From positions 25,909-89,908 of the forward strand of contig JAIBAN010000023.1 in assembly GCA_019695185.1 (NCBI GenBank): 64,000 nt of DNA, in the 5' to 3' direction. This document shows, piece by piece, positions 8,553-17,317 of the stretch. This DNA comes from Blastocatellia bacterium. GTDB taxonomy: Bacteria; Acidobacteriota; Blastocatellia; Chloracidobacteriales; Chloracidobacteriaceae. The notes beneath the pieces were generated by a model. That model was not told where the DNA came from. It saw nothing but the letters and a program-made list of their open reading frames with translations, and did no database searches. The position numbers and the translations under genes are program-made. Each line of letters begins with the position of its first letter. The stretch's first letter is position 1.

Positions 8553-9188
8553 TTATTGTTTGGGCGCGTCTTGTTTGACGGCTTCGATATTGAGGGTGAT
8601 GTTGACGTTGTCGTCCACGGCAGCGCCGCCAGTGTCAAGCTTTTTGCTCCAGGAGACGCCATAAAGCTGGCGGTTCAGGGTCAGGGACGCTTCGATTCCC
8701 ATGCGGGGTTTGCCGCCGATGGTGACCGGGCCGTTGATGGTGAACGGAAAGGCGATGTTTTGGGTGACACCGTGCATGGTGAATTGGCCGATACATTCGT
8801 ACCCTTTGCCTTTTTTCACAATTTTGGTGCTTTTGAAGGTAATTTCCGGAAATTTCTCAACGTCAAAAAAGTCCGCGCTGCGCAGGTGTTTGTCGCGGCC
8901 TTCGTTGTTGGTGTTGATACTGTCGGCTTTGATGGTGACTTCCACACTCGATTTGGTGATGTCTTTTTCATCAAAGCGAATGGTGCCGGTGAATTTGTTG
9001 AAATTACCGTACACGGTGTTAATCACCATGTGCTTGACACCAAAGCCAATCCGGCTGTGGGCACCATCAATGCCAAAAGTGGAGGCTTCTTTGACCGGAG
9101 GAACCGGCGGAGCCGCCAGGGTCAGACTTGAGAAAAGGCCGACGAAGCAAAGCGTCAGCACTGATTTGGAAAATGATGAAAACCGCAT
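8553..9188 (-). CDS. YceI-family periplasmic lipocalin-like protein
   Basis: A 211-residue exported protein. The signal peptide has a hydrophobic core LTLCFVGLFSSLTLA and an alanine-rich cleavage site. The mature part shows the YceI pattern: GIDGAHSRIGFGVKHM at the start, then HLRSADFFDVEKFPEITF, a GQFTMHGVTQ strand and MGIEASLTLNR. YceI proteins form an extended lipocalin barrel that binds isoprenoid or other long hydrophobic molecules; the ligand here is unknown. AGGAG lies 8 bp before the ATG. With the MarR regulator upstream and the quinone reductase downstream it probably belongs to one operon; polyisoprenoid or quinone binding would fit, but this is inference. Confidence 0.85.
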   Translation of the reverse strand: MRFSSFSKSVLTLCFVGLFSSLTLAAPPVPPVKEASTFGIDGAHSRIGFGVKHMVINTVYGNFNKFTGTIRFDEKDITKSSVEVTIKADSINTNNEGRDKHLRSADFFDVEKFPEITFKSTKIVKKGKGYECIGQFTMHGVTQNIAFPFTINGPVTIGGKPRMGIEASLTLNRQLYGVSWSKKLDTGGAAVDDNVNITLNIEAVKQDAPKQ

Positions 9189-9280
9189 GAAAGTTGCTCC
9201 TTTTTCAATTCAAGACAAGTGATAGAAGGGAAAAGCCCTGGAACCGGCTTGGTTTCCGCTCGTCTGCCGCCCGTGACAGG

Positions 9281-9745
9281 TCACTCTGTTTCACTAGATT
9301 TGGTGCGTGCCTTTTCCAGCAACGCGCTCAGGGTTTCAAGTTCTGCGACGGAGAGATGCCCCAGCAATGTTTGGTGCCGGGAGGTTACTTTATCGTCGAG
9401 GCTGGCCAGCAGGTCCAGGCCGGCTGGCGTGATGCGGGTTTGAATGACCCGCCGGTCTTTTGTGTCTCGTGTCCGCATGACCAACCCCCGGGCCTCCATT
9501 CGGTCCAGCAGTCGGGTGATGTCGGGGTCTTTGGTAATCATCCGCGCCCCGATTTCCCGGCACACTAGTCCTGCCTCGCCGGCTCCGCGCAAAATCCGGA
9601 GGATATTATATTGCGCGCCGGTCAGCCCTTCAGCTTTGATTGTACCCTGAAAGTGGTTGCGCAACAGGTCCGTCGTCCGCTGAAGATTGAGGAAGACTTC
9701 TTCTTCGAGGCAGGAAAAGGGTTTGGTTTGTTTGATTTCAGACAT
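9281..9745 (-). CDS. MarR-family transcriptional regulator
   Basis: A winged-helix regulator of 154 residues. The recognition region reads GLTGAQYNILRILRGAGEAG, then IGARMITKDPDITRLLDRM and the wing RTRDTKDRRVIQTRIT, typical of MarR dimers that bind palindromes and release them on binding phenols or on oxidation. A GTG five codons upstream is an alternative start, but the ATG is better placed. A near-perfect 24-bp palindrome lies 23 bp upstream and is the probable autoregulatory operator. C-terminal helices (VAELETLSALLEKAR) complete the dimer domain. Two Cys residues are present (one near the N-terminus), so redox sensing is possible but not shown. Confidence 0.85.
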   Translation of the reverse strand: MSEIKQTKPFSCLEEEVFLNLQRTTDLLRNHFQGTIKAEGLTGAQYNILRILRGAGEAGLVCREIGARMITKDPDITRLLDRMEARGLVMRTRDTKDRRVIQTRITPAGLDLLASLDDKVTSRHQTLLGHLSVAELETLSALLEKARTKSSETE

Positions 9746-9767
9746 GAGTTTTCTTTTCACGAGGTAA

Positions 9768-9791
9768 CGATAGTCGTTATAACGATTATCG
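9768..9791. promoter_or_regulatory. palindromic operator, probable MarR-family binding site
   Basis: The sequence is CGATAGTCGTTATAACGATTATCG, read as two 12-bp halves with a single mismatched pair (CGATARTCGTTA / TAACGAYTATCG). It sits just upstream of the marR start and 190 bp before the divergent serine hydrolase gene. Position and symmetry point to autoregulation; binding is inferred. Confidence 0.7.
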
Positions 9792-9980
9792 TCAAGAGCA
9801 AATTCCGAACCATCCGGCAGCCTTGAACTTGACCAATATCGGTCAGGTCAGTCAAATCGGTCCCCGGTTTTCGACATGGTTCCAGGTAAAAGTCATCCGG
9901 GAGCAAGCCGAAACCCATTTGAAAGGAGTTGAACCGGCGGGAAAGCCCTGACGCTTTACTGACCGGCAGTTCAACCACAC

Positions 9981-11108
9981 ATGTCTATGAAATCCGGTTT
10001 CTTGATGTGCCTGCTTTGTTTGATGGTGGCTTGCGCCGCCAGTCCGGCGACACTGCCAGCTTTTTCAAGTAAACAAACCACTCCAAAGGTGAGACCGGAC
10101 CCAACCGCCCGGATGGAGGCACTGCTTAAACAATACATTTCCGCTCAGGGGCCAGGCGCAGCCATGTTGGTTCTGAAAAATGGCCAACAGCTCTATGGTA
10201 CAGGGCGGGGCCGGGCAAATTTGAAAACCGGAGCCCCGATTGGGCTGGATACGGCTTTTTATTTGGCTTCCGTCTCCAAGCAGTTTACCGCCATGGCAAT
10301 CATGATGCTGGCTGAGGAGGGAAAACTTGGCTATCGGGATCCCCTCACCAGGTATTTTCCGCAGTTTCCGGCCTATGCCAAAAAGATAACCATCGAACAT
10401 CTGCTCCATCACACCGGTGGACTGTCTGATTACATTGAAAATTTCGACCCTGATGCGCTGGGGGACGGCCCCATCACCCGCGCCGTGATTGACCAACTGG
10501 CGCTTCAGCCGGAGCCTGATTTTCCTGCCGGTTCCCGCTACGAATACAGCAATTCGGGCTATGTCGTGCTGGCCGGTATCGTTGAAGTGGCATCCGGCCA
10601 GACGTACCCGGAATTTCTGCAAAAGCGGATTTTCAACCCTTTGGGGATGAGTCGGACCAGTGTCATTGACGACCGGGCGTTGCTGCCCCCGTTTTTGGCC
10701 CATGCGTACAAGGCCAAAAACGGCGGCTACCAGGATGTGAATTTTGGGGACGACAGGTTTGAACTGGTCTATGGCGATGGTGGGGTGCTGTCAACGGTGG
10801 CCGATTTGGCGCGCTGGGATGCGGCGCTCGATTCCGCCCAACTGGTTTCCCCGACCACGTTGGAACGGGCCTTTACTTCAGGGACGCTCAATTCAGGCAA
10901 ATCAATTGATTATGGGTATGGCTGGGAAATCACCCGCTTCAAAGGAGTTCGTCTGATTGAGCATGAGGGGTACTGGAATGGTTGGAATACAACCATTTCC
11001 CGGTTTCCCGACCAGAAGCTGACCGTGGTGGTGCTGGCCAATCTGGATGATTTTCCGGCAGGTGAGGTGGCGCACCGGGTGGCTGCCCTTTACCTGGAAA
11101 AAAATTGA
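9981..11108 (+). CDS. secreted serine hydrolase of the beta-lactamase class C / PBP4* family
   Basis: A 375-residue exported hydrolase. The nucleophile motif is S97-V-S-K100, the second motif Y189-S-N191, and the KTG-equivalent H328-E-G330 in LIEHEGYWNGW. The N-terminus has a hydrophobic stretch ending VACAAS, which could be a lipoprotein site with Cys18 or an ordinary signal cleavage. Members of this family (esterases, D-amino-acid peptidases, transpeptidase relatives) are rarely true beta-lactamases, and a His in the third motif is common in the esterase-like group. The gene is divergent from marR, with the operator between them, so shared control is possible. No Shine-Dalgarno is visible. 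Confidence 0.82.
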   Translation: MSMKSGFLMCLLCLMVACAASPATLPAFSSKQTTPKVRPDPTARMEALLKQYISAQGPGAAMLVLKNGQQLYGTGRGRANLKTGAPIGLDTAFYLASVSKQFTAMAIMMLAEEGKLGYRDPLTRYFPQFPAYAKKITIEHLLHHTGGLSDYIENFDPDALGDGPITRAVIDQLALQPEPDFPAGSRYEYSNSGYVVLAGIVEVASGQTYPEFLQKRIFNPLGMSRTSVIDDRALLPPFLAHAYKAKNGGYQDVNFGDDRFELVYGDGGVLSTVADLARWDAALDSAQLVSPTTLERAFTSGTLNSGKSIDYGYGWEITRFKGVRLIEHEGYWNGWNTTISRFPDQKLTVVVLANLDDFPAGEVAHRVAALYLEKN

Positions 11109-11323
11109 TGGTTTGACTGGTGAAATTTCCGGAGGATTGGGTTGCGGAACTTCCACCAGGATGCGGATTTTTGCGCTGTGAAAACCGGTCAAAATCATTA
11201 AAACAAACCATTTGGCTGGTAAACCAGGGGGCTGCGGGTGTGGAACGGTATTTGCCCATATAAAAAACAGAGAAAACAAACAACAGCACTCATACCTGTT
11301 CGATCAGAAAGCGAGGTACCTGT

Positions 11324-11659
11324 ATGCGTACCAAGGAAGTTCCACGCACCGACTGGGTTCATTATTTCGAAAATTTCTGCAACCGGTATCATCGGTGGCC
11401 GGTTTCGCTGGAAGTCTTCAGCCCGGAAATCGGAGCCCAAACCGAGGTTGCCCACACGCCGTTGGAGGCCATCGCTGCCGATGTCAAAAACAGTCGTTCC
11501 GATTGCATTGCCATCACGGTGGGAAGTGAGTTCAATCACCACATCACCCACATTGTGCGCGAACCCATTGCCGTATACGAAGAAATCTCCGATGCGGGAA
11601 CCGCCGCCGCGCTTGAGGTGGTTGCCATTGATGGCAGCAAAACCCTGCTCCGCTTCTAA
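11324..11659 (+). CDS. DUF5335-like small protein of unknown function
   Basis: A 111-residue soluble protein. It follows the pattern of DUF5335 as I recall it: WVHYFENFCNRYHRWPVSLEV near the start, a middle strand IAITVG, HHITHIVREPIAVY, and a closing alternating stretch VVAIDGSKTLLRF. No function is established for this family. There is no signal peptide or membrane segment. A GAGGT lies 6 bp before the ATG. A mirrored heptamer array follows the stop by 7 bp. The family match is from memory of its pattern and is moderately sure; the gene itself is well supported. Confidence 0.65.
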   Translation: MRTKEVPRTDWVHYFENFCNRYHRWPVSLEVFSPEIGAQTEVAHTPLEAIAADVKNSRSDCIAITVGSEFNHHITHIVREPIAVYEEISDAGTAAALEVVAIDGSKTLLRF

Positions 11660-11666
11660 AATATAG

Positions 11667-11790
11667 AAGGACTGAGGACTGAGGGGTTTTGATCGAATTC
11701 CTGGAACATTGTGCTTTTCTGCCGGAGAGGAATGATTGAAACCGTTTGGGAACAGAAAACTCAGTCCTCAGTCCTCAGTCCTCAGTCCTG
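11667..11790. repeat. mirrored heptamer array (GGACTGA)
   Basis: About 2.5 GGACTGA units on the left (11667-11684), 75 bp of unrelated sequence, and four TCAGTCC units on the right (11760-11790). The unit is the same as before btaA, but the sequence between the arms is different. Confidence 0.9.
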
Positions 11791-12041
11791 GTCTTTTACC
11801 TGCAATCCTTGATCCTCAGATTCTCAGAGGGGTGGAAATCTCCCCGCAAATCTGATAAAAGGTGCGCCGTACCTCCCAAATAACTCATATTTGGTTTGTC
11901 GTGAAATCCCCCATCGTCCGGCGCAGCGCGACCATTTCCAATCGTACAAACCATGTTTTCATTGTTCGATAGTTTTTTTGTGTTTCGCGGAAAGCGGCTG
12001 CGCAGGACATCGGGCTAACTTTTCGTGTGTGGAGAAAAAAG
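11791..12041. other. upstream region of sdhC without a gene
   Basis: With the preceding repeat this makes a gene-free stretch of about 380 bp. It should hold the sdh promoter, but no convincing -35/-10 pair stands out. A short inverted motif around AGATTCTCAGAGGGG and an AT-rich run (TTCGATAGTTTTTTTG) near 11980 are the only visible features. Confidence 0.4.
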
Positions 12042-12707
12042 GTGTTTCAGGTACTTGACTTCTACAAAACGGCGAATGGAAAAAAAGTGGTCATGGCCAT
12101 TACGGGCCTGATTGGCTTCGGGTTTGTCTTGATTCACATGCTCGGAAATTTGCAGGTGTTTGTCGGGCAGGAAAAACTGGACGACTATGCCAAACTGCTC
12201 AAATCGTCCATGCCCATCCTGTGGGGAGCCCGACTGACGCTGATTGGCGCGGTGGTTCTGCATGTGGTGGCCTCCTGGCAACTGGCGGGCCAAAGCGAAG
12301 ATGCCCGCCCGGTGCCTTACCAAAAGAAACTACAGAAACGGAAGTCAACCTTTGCCTCGCATTCCATGCGGTGGACGGGTCCACTCCTGTTGATGTTTAT
12401 CATTTACCACCTGCTGCATTTCACCATCGGCTGGAAAACCCTCAATCTGCCTTTTATCGAAGGCGCGGTTTATTCCAACGTGGTGAACGGTTTCAAACTG
12501 TGGCCGGTTGCCGCCTTCTACATTCTTTGCATGTTGGCACTGAGTCAGCACCTCTATCACGGTATCTGGAGTCTGTTTCAAACCCTTGGGGTGAATCATC
12601 CCCGGTATAACGGACTGATTCGTGCGGTGGCAGCCCTTGGAACGGCTGTGGTCGTGATTGGCAACATCTCAATCCCGGTCGCCATTTTGGCCGGATATAT
12701 CAAATAG
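12042..12707 (+). CDS. sdhC: succinate dehydrogenase cytochrome b subunit (fused, diheme type)
   Basis: Five hydrophobic helices in 221 residues, the single-subunit (type B) membrane anchor found in Bacteroidetes, epsilonproteobacteria and Acidobacteria, with no separate SdhD. Helix histidines suited to binding two hemes are seen in GFVLIHMLGN, GAVVLHVVASW, MFIIYHLLHF and SQHLYHGIW. It anchors SdhA/SdhB and exchanges electrons with the quinone pool. The GTG at 12042 was chosen because GGAG lies 7 bp upstream; a GTG five codons earlier is also open but would place the GGAG inside the gene. The order sdhC-sdhA-sdhB is interrupted by two mirrored repeat arrays rather than overlaps. Confidence 0.88.
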   Translation: MFQVLDFYKTANGKKVVMAITGLIGFGFVLIHMLGNLQVFVGQEKLDDYAKLLKSSMPILWGARLTLIGAVVLHVVASWQLAGQSEDARPVPYQKKLQKRKSTFASHSMRWTGPLLLMFIIYHLLHFTIGWKTLNLPFIEGAVYSNVVNGFKLWPVAAFYILCMLALSQHLYHGIWSLFQTLGVNHPRYNGLIRAVAALGTAVVVIGNISIPVAILAGYIK

Positions 12708-12709
12708 GA

Positions 12710-12838
12710 AGGTGACAGGTGACAGGTGACAGGTGACAGGAAACTGAACAAGGTGAAATTTTTGATTTCGACTTTGCAGAAGGTTGGCCTGTTCCCTGGT
12801 TTCAGTTTCCTGTCACCTGTCACCTGTCACCTGTCACT
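12710..12838. repeat. mirrored heptamer array (GGTGACA) with long perfect arms
   Basis: Four GGTGACA units on the left extended by GGAAACTGAA, about 55 bp, then the exact reverse complement. The arms are about 36 bp and perfect, including the non-repeated inner extension. It lies between sdhC and sdhA and ends 15 bp before the sdhA start. Confidence 0.93.
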
Positions 12839-12853
12839 GAATAGGAAATTTCC

Positions 12854-14764
12854 ATGGAACTGAACGCGAATATTCCTTCCGGACCAATTGAAAAGAAGTG
12901 GGACCAGCACCGCTTCGAGATGAAACTGGTCAATCCTGCCAACAAACGGAAATACACCGTGATTGTGGTCGGGTCGGGGCTGGCGGGAGCCGCCGCCGCC
13001 GCTTCAATGGGCGAATTGGGCTATAACGTCAAATGTTTCTGCTTTCAGGACAGCCCGCGCCGTGCCCACAGCATTGCCGCTCAAGGCGGCATCAACGCCG
13101 CCAAAAACTATCAGAATGACGGCGACAGCATTTACCGCCTCTTTTACGACACGGTGAAAGGCGGCGATTTCCGCGCCCGCGAAGCCAACGTCTATCGGTT
13201 GGCTCAAATCAGCGTCAATATTATTGACCAATGTGTGGCTCAGGGGGTGCCCTTTGCCCGTGAATACGGCGGTTTGCTGGCGAACCGCTCCTTTGGCGGC
13301 GCGCAGGTGTCGCGGACCTTCTACGCCCGCGGCCAGACGGGGCAGCAATTGCTTTTGGGCGCTTATCAGGCACTGGAACGGCAGGTTCACACCGGCAAAG
13401 TGCAGATGTTTGCCCGCCATGAAATGCTGGAAGTGATTGTTGCCGGAGGCAAGGCACGGGGCATCGTGACCCGTAACCTGACAACCGGCAAAATCGAATC
13501 CCATCTGGCGGATGCCGTCTGTCTGGCCACCGGCGGCTACGGAAACGTTTTCTTCCTTTCGACCAACGCCAAAAACTGCAATGTGACGGCTTCGTGGCGC
13601 GCTTATAAAAAAGGTGCCTGCTTTGCCAATCCCTGTTACACGCAGATTCACCCGACCTGCATTCCGGTTTCCGGTGATTATCAATCCAAGCTGACCCTCA
13701 TGTCGGAATCCCTCCGCAACGACGGGCGGATTTGGGTGCCAACCAAATCCGGTGACAAACGGACGCCGAGTGAAATCCCCGAAGACGAACGCGACTATTA
13801 CCTGGAACGCAAATATCCGAGCTTTGGCAACCTGGTTCCCCGTGACATTGCCTCACGGGCAGCCAAGGACATGTGCGACCAGGGGCGGGGCATTGGGGAA
13901 ACCGGACTTGGCGTCTACCTTGATTTTGCGGATTCGATTCGTCGGCTGGGTGCCAAAACCATCAGTGAACGCTATGGCAACCTGTTTGAAATGTACGAAC
14001 GCATCACGGGTGAGGACCCCTACAAGGTTCCCATGCGGATTTTCCCGGCGGTCCACTACACCATGGGTGGCTTGTGGGTGGATTACAACCTGATGAGCAG
14101 CATCCCCGGACTGTTTGTGCTCGGTGAAGCGAATTTCTCTGACCACGGTGCCAACCGGTTGGGTGCCAGTGCCCTTATGCAGGGGCTGGCCGACGGCTAC
14201 TTTGTGATTCCCTATACCATCGGCAACTATCTGGCCCAGGCCAAACTGGAAAAACTGGATGGGGAAAACGCCGATGTCAAGGATGCGGAGAACACGGTCA
14301 ATGCCCGCATCAAGAAAATGCTCGACATCAAGGGGAAACGGACGGTTGATTCCATCCACCGCGAACTGGGCAAAATCATGTGGGAATACTGCGGGATGGC
14401 CCGCAATGAAAGCGGCCTCAACAAAGCCCTGGGACGAATTCCCGAACTGCGGGAAGAGTTTTGGAACAATGTCAATGTGCTGGGCGGAAACGAGGAGTTC
14501 AACCAGTCGCTCGAAAAAGCCGGGCGGGTGGCGGACTTCCTTGAACTGGGCGAATTGATGTGCCGTGATGCGCTGCACCGGAACGAATCGTGCGGCGGGC
14601 ATTTCCGGACTGAATACCAGGTCGAAGGTGAAGCCCTGCGCAATGACGACGATTATTGCTATGTGGGAGCCTGGGAATATACCGGCGACCGCAGCGAACC
14701 CAAGCTGAATAAAGAGCCCCTCTCGTTTGAAAACGTCCACCTGACGCAACGGAGTTACAAATAG
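12854..14764 (+). CDS. sdhA: succinate dehydrogenase flavoprotein subunit
   Basis: A 636-residue flavoprotein. The FAD Rossmann motif is [12 protein letters not shown] (39-50), and H72 in [12 protein letters not shown] is the expected covalent FAD attachment. The catalytic region shows [18 protein letters not shown] and [21 protein letters not shown], then [13 protein letters not shown]. It oxidises succinate to fumarate at the cytoplasmic face of the membrane. Length and spacing fit the fumarate-reductase-like group that pairs with diheme SdhC. AGGAAA lies 5 bp before the ATG. No key residue appears to be missing. Confidence 0.95.
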   Translation: MELNANIPSGPIEKKWDQHRFEMKLVNPANKRKYTVIVVGSGLAGAAAAASMGELGYNVKCFCFQDSPRRAHSIAAQGGINAAKNYQNDGDSIYRLFYDTVKGGDFRAREANVYRLAQISVNIIDQCVAQGVPFAREYGGLLANRSFGGAQVSRTFYARGQTGQQLLLGAYQALERQVHTGKVQMFARHEMLEVIVAGGKARGIVTRNLTTGKIESHLADAVCLATGGYGNVFFLSTNAKNCNVTASWRAYKKGACFANPCYTQIHPTCIPVSGDYQSKLTLMSESLRNDGRIWVPTKSGDKRTPSEIPEDERDYYLERKYPSFGNLVPRDIASRAAKDMCDQGRGIGETGLGVYLDFADSIRRLGAKTISERYGNLFEMYERITGEDPYKVPMRIFPAVHYTMGGLWVDYNLMSSIPGLFVLGEANFSDHGANRLGASALMQGLADGYFVIPYTIGNYLAQAKLEKLDGENADVKDAENTVNARIKKMLDIKGKRTVDSIHRELGKIMWEYCGMARNESGLNKALGRIPELREEFWNNVNVLGGNEEFNQSLEKAGRVADFLELGELMCRDALHRNESCGGHFRTEYQVEGEALRNDDDYCYVGAWEYTGDRSEPKLNKEPLSFENVHLTQRSYK

Positions 14765-14894
14765 GGTTCAGGGTTCAGGGTTCAGGGTTCAGGGTTTCCG
14801 ACAATTGAGTCGTAATTTTGGTTTTAACCGAAACATAACCCATTGAAAGGGGTTTCAAAACCCTGAACCCTGAACCCTGAACCCTGAACCCTGA
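14764..14894. repeat. mirrored heptamer array (GGGTTCA)
   Basis: Four to five GGGTTCA units on the left, about 60 bp, then five TGAACCC units on the right. The first unit starts at the sdhA stop codon and the right arm ends 22 bp before the sdhB start. Confidence 0.93.
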
Positions 14895-14916
14895 CCATGA
14901 ATGGCGGTGATTATCT

Positions 14917-15690
14917 ATGAATTTGGTGCTTCACGTTTGGAGACAAAAGAACGCCCAGGACAAGGGCAAAATGGTGCGCTACGATGCCAAAGGGGTGAGT
15001 CCGGACATGTCCTTTCTGGAGATGCTGGATGTGGTCAACGAAGAGTTGATTGCCAAAGGCGAGGACCCGATTGCCTTTGACCATGACTGCCGCGAAGGCA
15101 TCTGTGGCATGTGCGGCGTGGTCATCAATGGTCTGGCCCACGGTGGCCATGTTGGAACCACGACCTGCCAATTGCACATGCGGCATTTCAGTGACGGGGA
15201 TGAAATTTACATCGAACCCTGGCGGGCCAAGGCTTTTCCAGTGATTAAAGACCTGGTGGTGGACCGTGGCGCGTTTGACCGGATCATCCAGGCTGGCGGC
15301 TATATTTCAGTTGCCACTGGGAATGCCCCGGACGGAAATGCCATTCCGGTCCCGAAACCAAGTTCCGATTTGGCCATGGACGCCGCCGCCTGTATCGGGT
15401 GCGGTGCGTGCGTAGCCGCCTGCCCCAACGGTGCGGCGGCGCTCTTTACGTCAGCTAAAATTTCCCACCTCGGCCTGCTGCCCCAAGGTCAAGCCGAACG
15501 GTTTCGGCGAGTGGTGGATATGGTGCAGCAGATGGATACGGAAGGCTTCGGCAATTGCACGAACCATCGTGAATGTGAAGCCGCCTGTCCGAAACAAATC
15601 AGTACCGATTTTATTGCCCGCATGAACCGGGATTATATTCGTGGCAGTTTGTCCCGGCGTCCGGATAAAGTTGGCGGGGGCGACGGATAA
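14917..15690 (+). CDS. sdhB: succinate dehydrogenase iron-sulfur subunit
   Basis: A 257-residue protein with all cluster ligands. [2Fe-2S]: C58, C63, C66 (CREGICGMC) and C84. Ferredoxin part: C159-x2-C162-x2-C165-x3-C169, then C214, C220 and C224 in [13 protein letters not shown]. It passes electrons from SdhA flavin to the SdhC hemes and quinone. The insert [20 protein letters not shown] is typical of the Bacteroidetes/Acidobacteria-type subunit. GGTGA lies about 8 bp before the ATG. A hairpin element follows the gene. Confidence 0.95.
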   Translation: MNLVLHVWRQKNAQDKGKMVRYDAKGVSPDMSFLEMLDVVNEELIAKGEDPIAFDHDCREGICGMCGVVINGLAHGGHVGTTTCQLHMRHFSDGDEIYIEPWRAKAFPVIKDLVVDRGAFDRIIQAGGYISVATGNAPDGNAIPVPKPSSDLAMDAAACIGCGACVAACPNGAAALFTSAKISHLGLLPQGQAERFRRVVDMVQQMDTEGFGNCTNHRECEAACPKQISTDFIARMNRDYIRGSLSRRPDKVGGGDG

Positions 15691-15696
15691 AGAAGG

Positions 15697-15870
15697 ATTT
15701 TGAGTTGTTCGTTTTGGGTTTTGAGTTCCGCCTTCAGGCGGCAAATTGGCTGACAACTTTCAGGTTGTTTTCAGGGAAAAATAAAAAGAAAATTCAGCCG
15801 CGTAAACGCGGAACTCAAAACTGCCGCCTGAAGGCGGAACTCAAAACACAGAACTCAAAACGCAAAACTG
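15697..15870. repeat. composite inverted repeat: TTTTGAG heptamer-like arms plus GCCGCCTGAAGGCGG hairpin
   Basis: Outer arms carry TTTTGAG / CTCAAAA units. Inside are TTCCGCCTTCAGGCGGC (from 15725), a hairpin CCGCGTAAACGCGG (15798-15811), and GCCGCCTGAAGGCGGAA (15823-15839). The same three-part core occurs again at 38181-38295, so this is a dispersed element family. Confidence 0.88.
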
Positions 15871-15886
15871 AAATTGGGTGAGACGT

Positions 15887-17185
15887 ATGCTTGTGGCTGA
15901 CCATCTGCGTGTTCAAACGCTGGGAGCCCCCATGATTTCTTCGCCTTTGTGTGGAGATACGCGGGCCAATTTTGTCACTGACGACACCTTTGTACGGTAT
16001 CAGGTGGAAATTGAGCCAGGGCAGGAACCTCAGGACGACTGTTTTTTTGAGAAAGCCGGTCCGCGCCAACAAATTTTTTTTGAGCCAACGCGAACCAAGG
16101 CTGCAATTGTCACCTGTGGCGGACTTTGTCCGGGACTCAATAACGTGATTCGCTCCCTTGTGCTTCAGCTTTATCACGTTTACGGGGTCCGCGACGTGGT
16201 GGGCTTTCGGTACGGGTATCATGGATTCAATCCAAAAGCCGCCAAGCCTCCTGTCCCTTTGACACCGGAAATGGTGGCCACCATCCATCACGAAGGTGGG
16301 ACGTTCCTGGGGTCATCGCGGGGACCGGAGGATATGTCCGTGATTGTGGATACGCTCGTTCGGGAACGGATCAACATTTTGTTTACCGTCGGCGGTGACG
16401 GAACCCAGCGGGGAGCCCATGCCATTGTTTCGGAAATCTCCCGCCGGGGATTGCCGATTGCTGTGGTGGGGATTCCCAAAACGATAGATAACGACATTCC
16501 CTTTGTGTATCGCTCCTTTGGGTTTTCAACTGCAATTGAAAAAGCCAAAGAGGTGATTGATTGCGCCCATGCCGAGGCTCAAGGTGCCCCCAACGGCATC
16601 AGTTTGGTTAAACTGATGGGCCGGGACGCCGGGTTTATTGCTGCCGGGGCGACCTTGGCCAGCCAGGAAGTCAATTTCACCCTGATTCCGGAAGTTCCTT
16701 TTGATGTGGATGGCGACCGGGGATTTATGTCAATGCTCAGGGACCGCATTCTGGCACGGGGCCATGCCGTGGTGGTGATTGCCGAAGGGGCCGGACAGCA
16801 CCTCATCAAGACCGGTGAAGTGGTGCGCGATGCTTCCGGAAACGTCAAGCAGCGGGAAATCGGGCTCTATTTGCGAAATACCATTCAGGAATATTTCAAC
16901 GGCTACGAAATCCCCATCAATCTCAAATATTTCGACCCAAGCTATTTGATTCGGAGCGTGCCGGCCAACAGCGACGACAGTTATTTCTGTTATCAGTTGG
17001 CCCGCCATGCAGCCCATGCCGCCATGGCTGGGAAAACCGATTTGGTGATTGGCTTGTGGTACAACATGTTTGTTCATGTTCCGATTCCGCTGATAACCAG
17101 AGAGAAAAAACGGATTTCCCCCAAAAGCGAACTCTGGACCGCTGTGCTCAACACCACCGGCCAACCGGCGGAAATGTGCAACTGA
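15887..17185 (+). CDS. pfkA: 6-phosphofructokinase (ATP-type active site, PPi-clade-like)
   Basis: A 432-residue phosphofructokinase of the long group. CGGLCPGLNNVIRSL near residue 77, GGDGT at 169-173 and PKTIDND at 197-203 define the active site. In studied enzymes, Gly at the GGDGT position favours ATP while Asp (GGDDT) favours pyrophosphate; Lys in PKTIDND is usual in the PPi clade and in plant and trypanosome ATP enzymes. Gly with Lys together predicts ATP use. It phosphorylates fructose 6-phosphate in glycolysis. The ATG at 15887 follows GGGTGAG by about 4 bp; a GTG three codons earlier would use that signal as coding sequence. Confidence 0.9.
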   Translation: MLVADHLRVQTLGAPMISSPLCGDTRANFVTDDTFVRYQVEIEPGQEPQDDCFFEKAGPRQQIFFEPTRTKAAIVTCGGLCPGLNNVIRSLVLQLYHVYGVRDVVGFRYGYHGFNPKAAKPPVPLTPEMVATIHHEGGTFLGSSRGPEDMSVIVDTLVRERINILFTVGGDGTQRGAHAIVSEISRRGLPIAVVGIPKTIDNDIPFVYRSFGFSTAIEKAKEVIDCAHAEAQGAPNGISLVKLMGRDAGFIAAGATLASQEVNFTLIPEVPFDVDGDRGFMSMLRDRILARGHAVVVIAEGAGQHLIKTGEVVRDASGNVKQREIGLYLRNTIQEYFNGYEIPINLKYFDPSYLIRSVPANSDDSYFCYQLARHAAHAAMAGKTDLVIGLWYNMFVHVPIPLITREKKRISPKSELWTAVLNTTGQPAEMCN

Positions 17186-17213
17186 CTCCAACACAGAACT
17201 GAGGACACAAGCC

Positions 17214-17310
17214 AGGACTGAGGACTGAGGACTGAGAGATAAATCAAGAAACCGCTTGAATACAGTTTTTTCAATTACAAGGAAAAACTCAGTCCTCAGT
17301 CCTCAGTCCT
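17214..17310. repeat. mirrored heptamer array (GGACTGA) between convergent genes
   Basis: Three GGACTGA units (17214-17236), about 50 bp, then three TCAGTCC units (17287-17310). A single further ACTGAGG lies upstream at 17199. Placed between convergent pfkA and the cyclase gene, it could act as a bidirectional terminator. Confidence 0.9.
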
Positions 17311-17317
17311 GCCTTCG

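Noticed and set aside
9981..11108. Beta-lactamase resistance gene
   Set aside because: The fold is shared, but the third motif is H-E-G rather than KTG and the context gives no sign of resistance; an esterase or peptidase is more likely.
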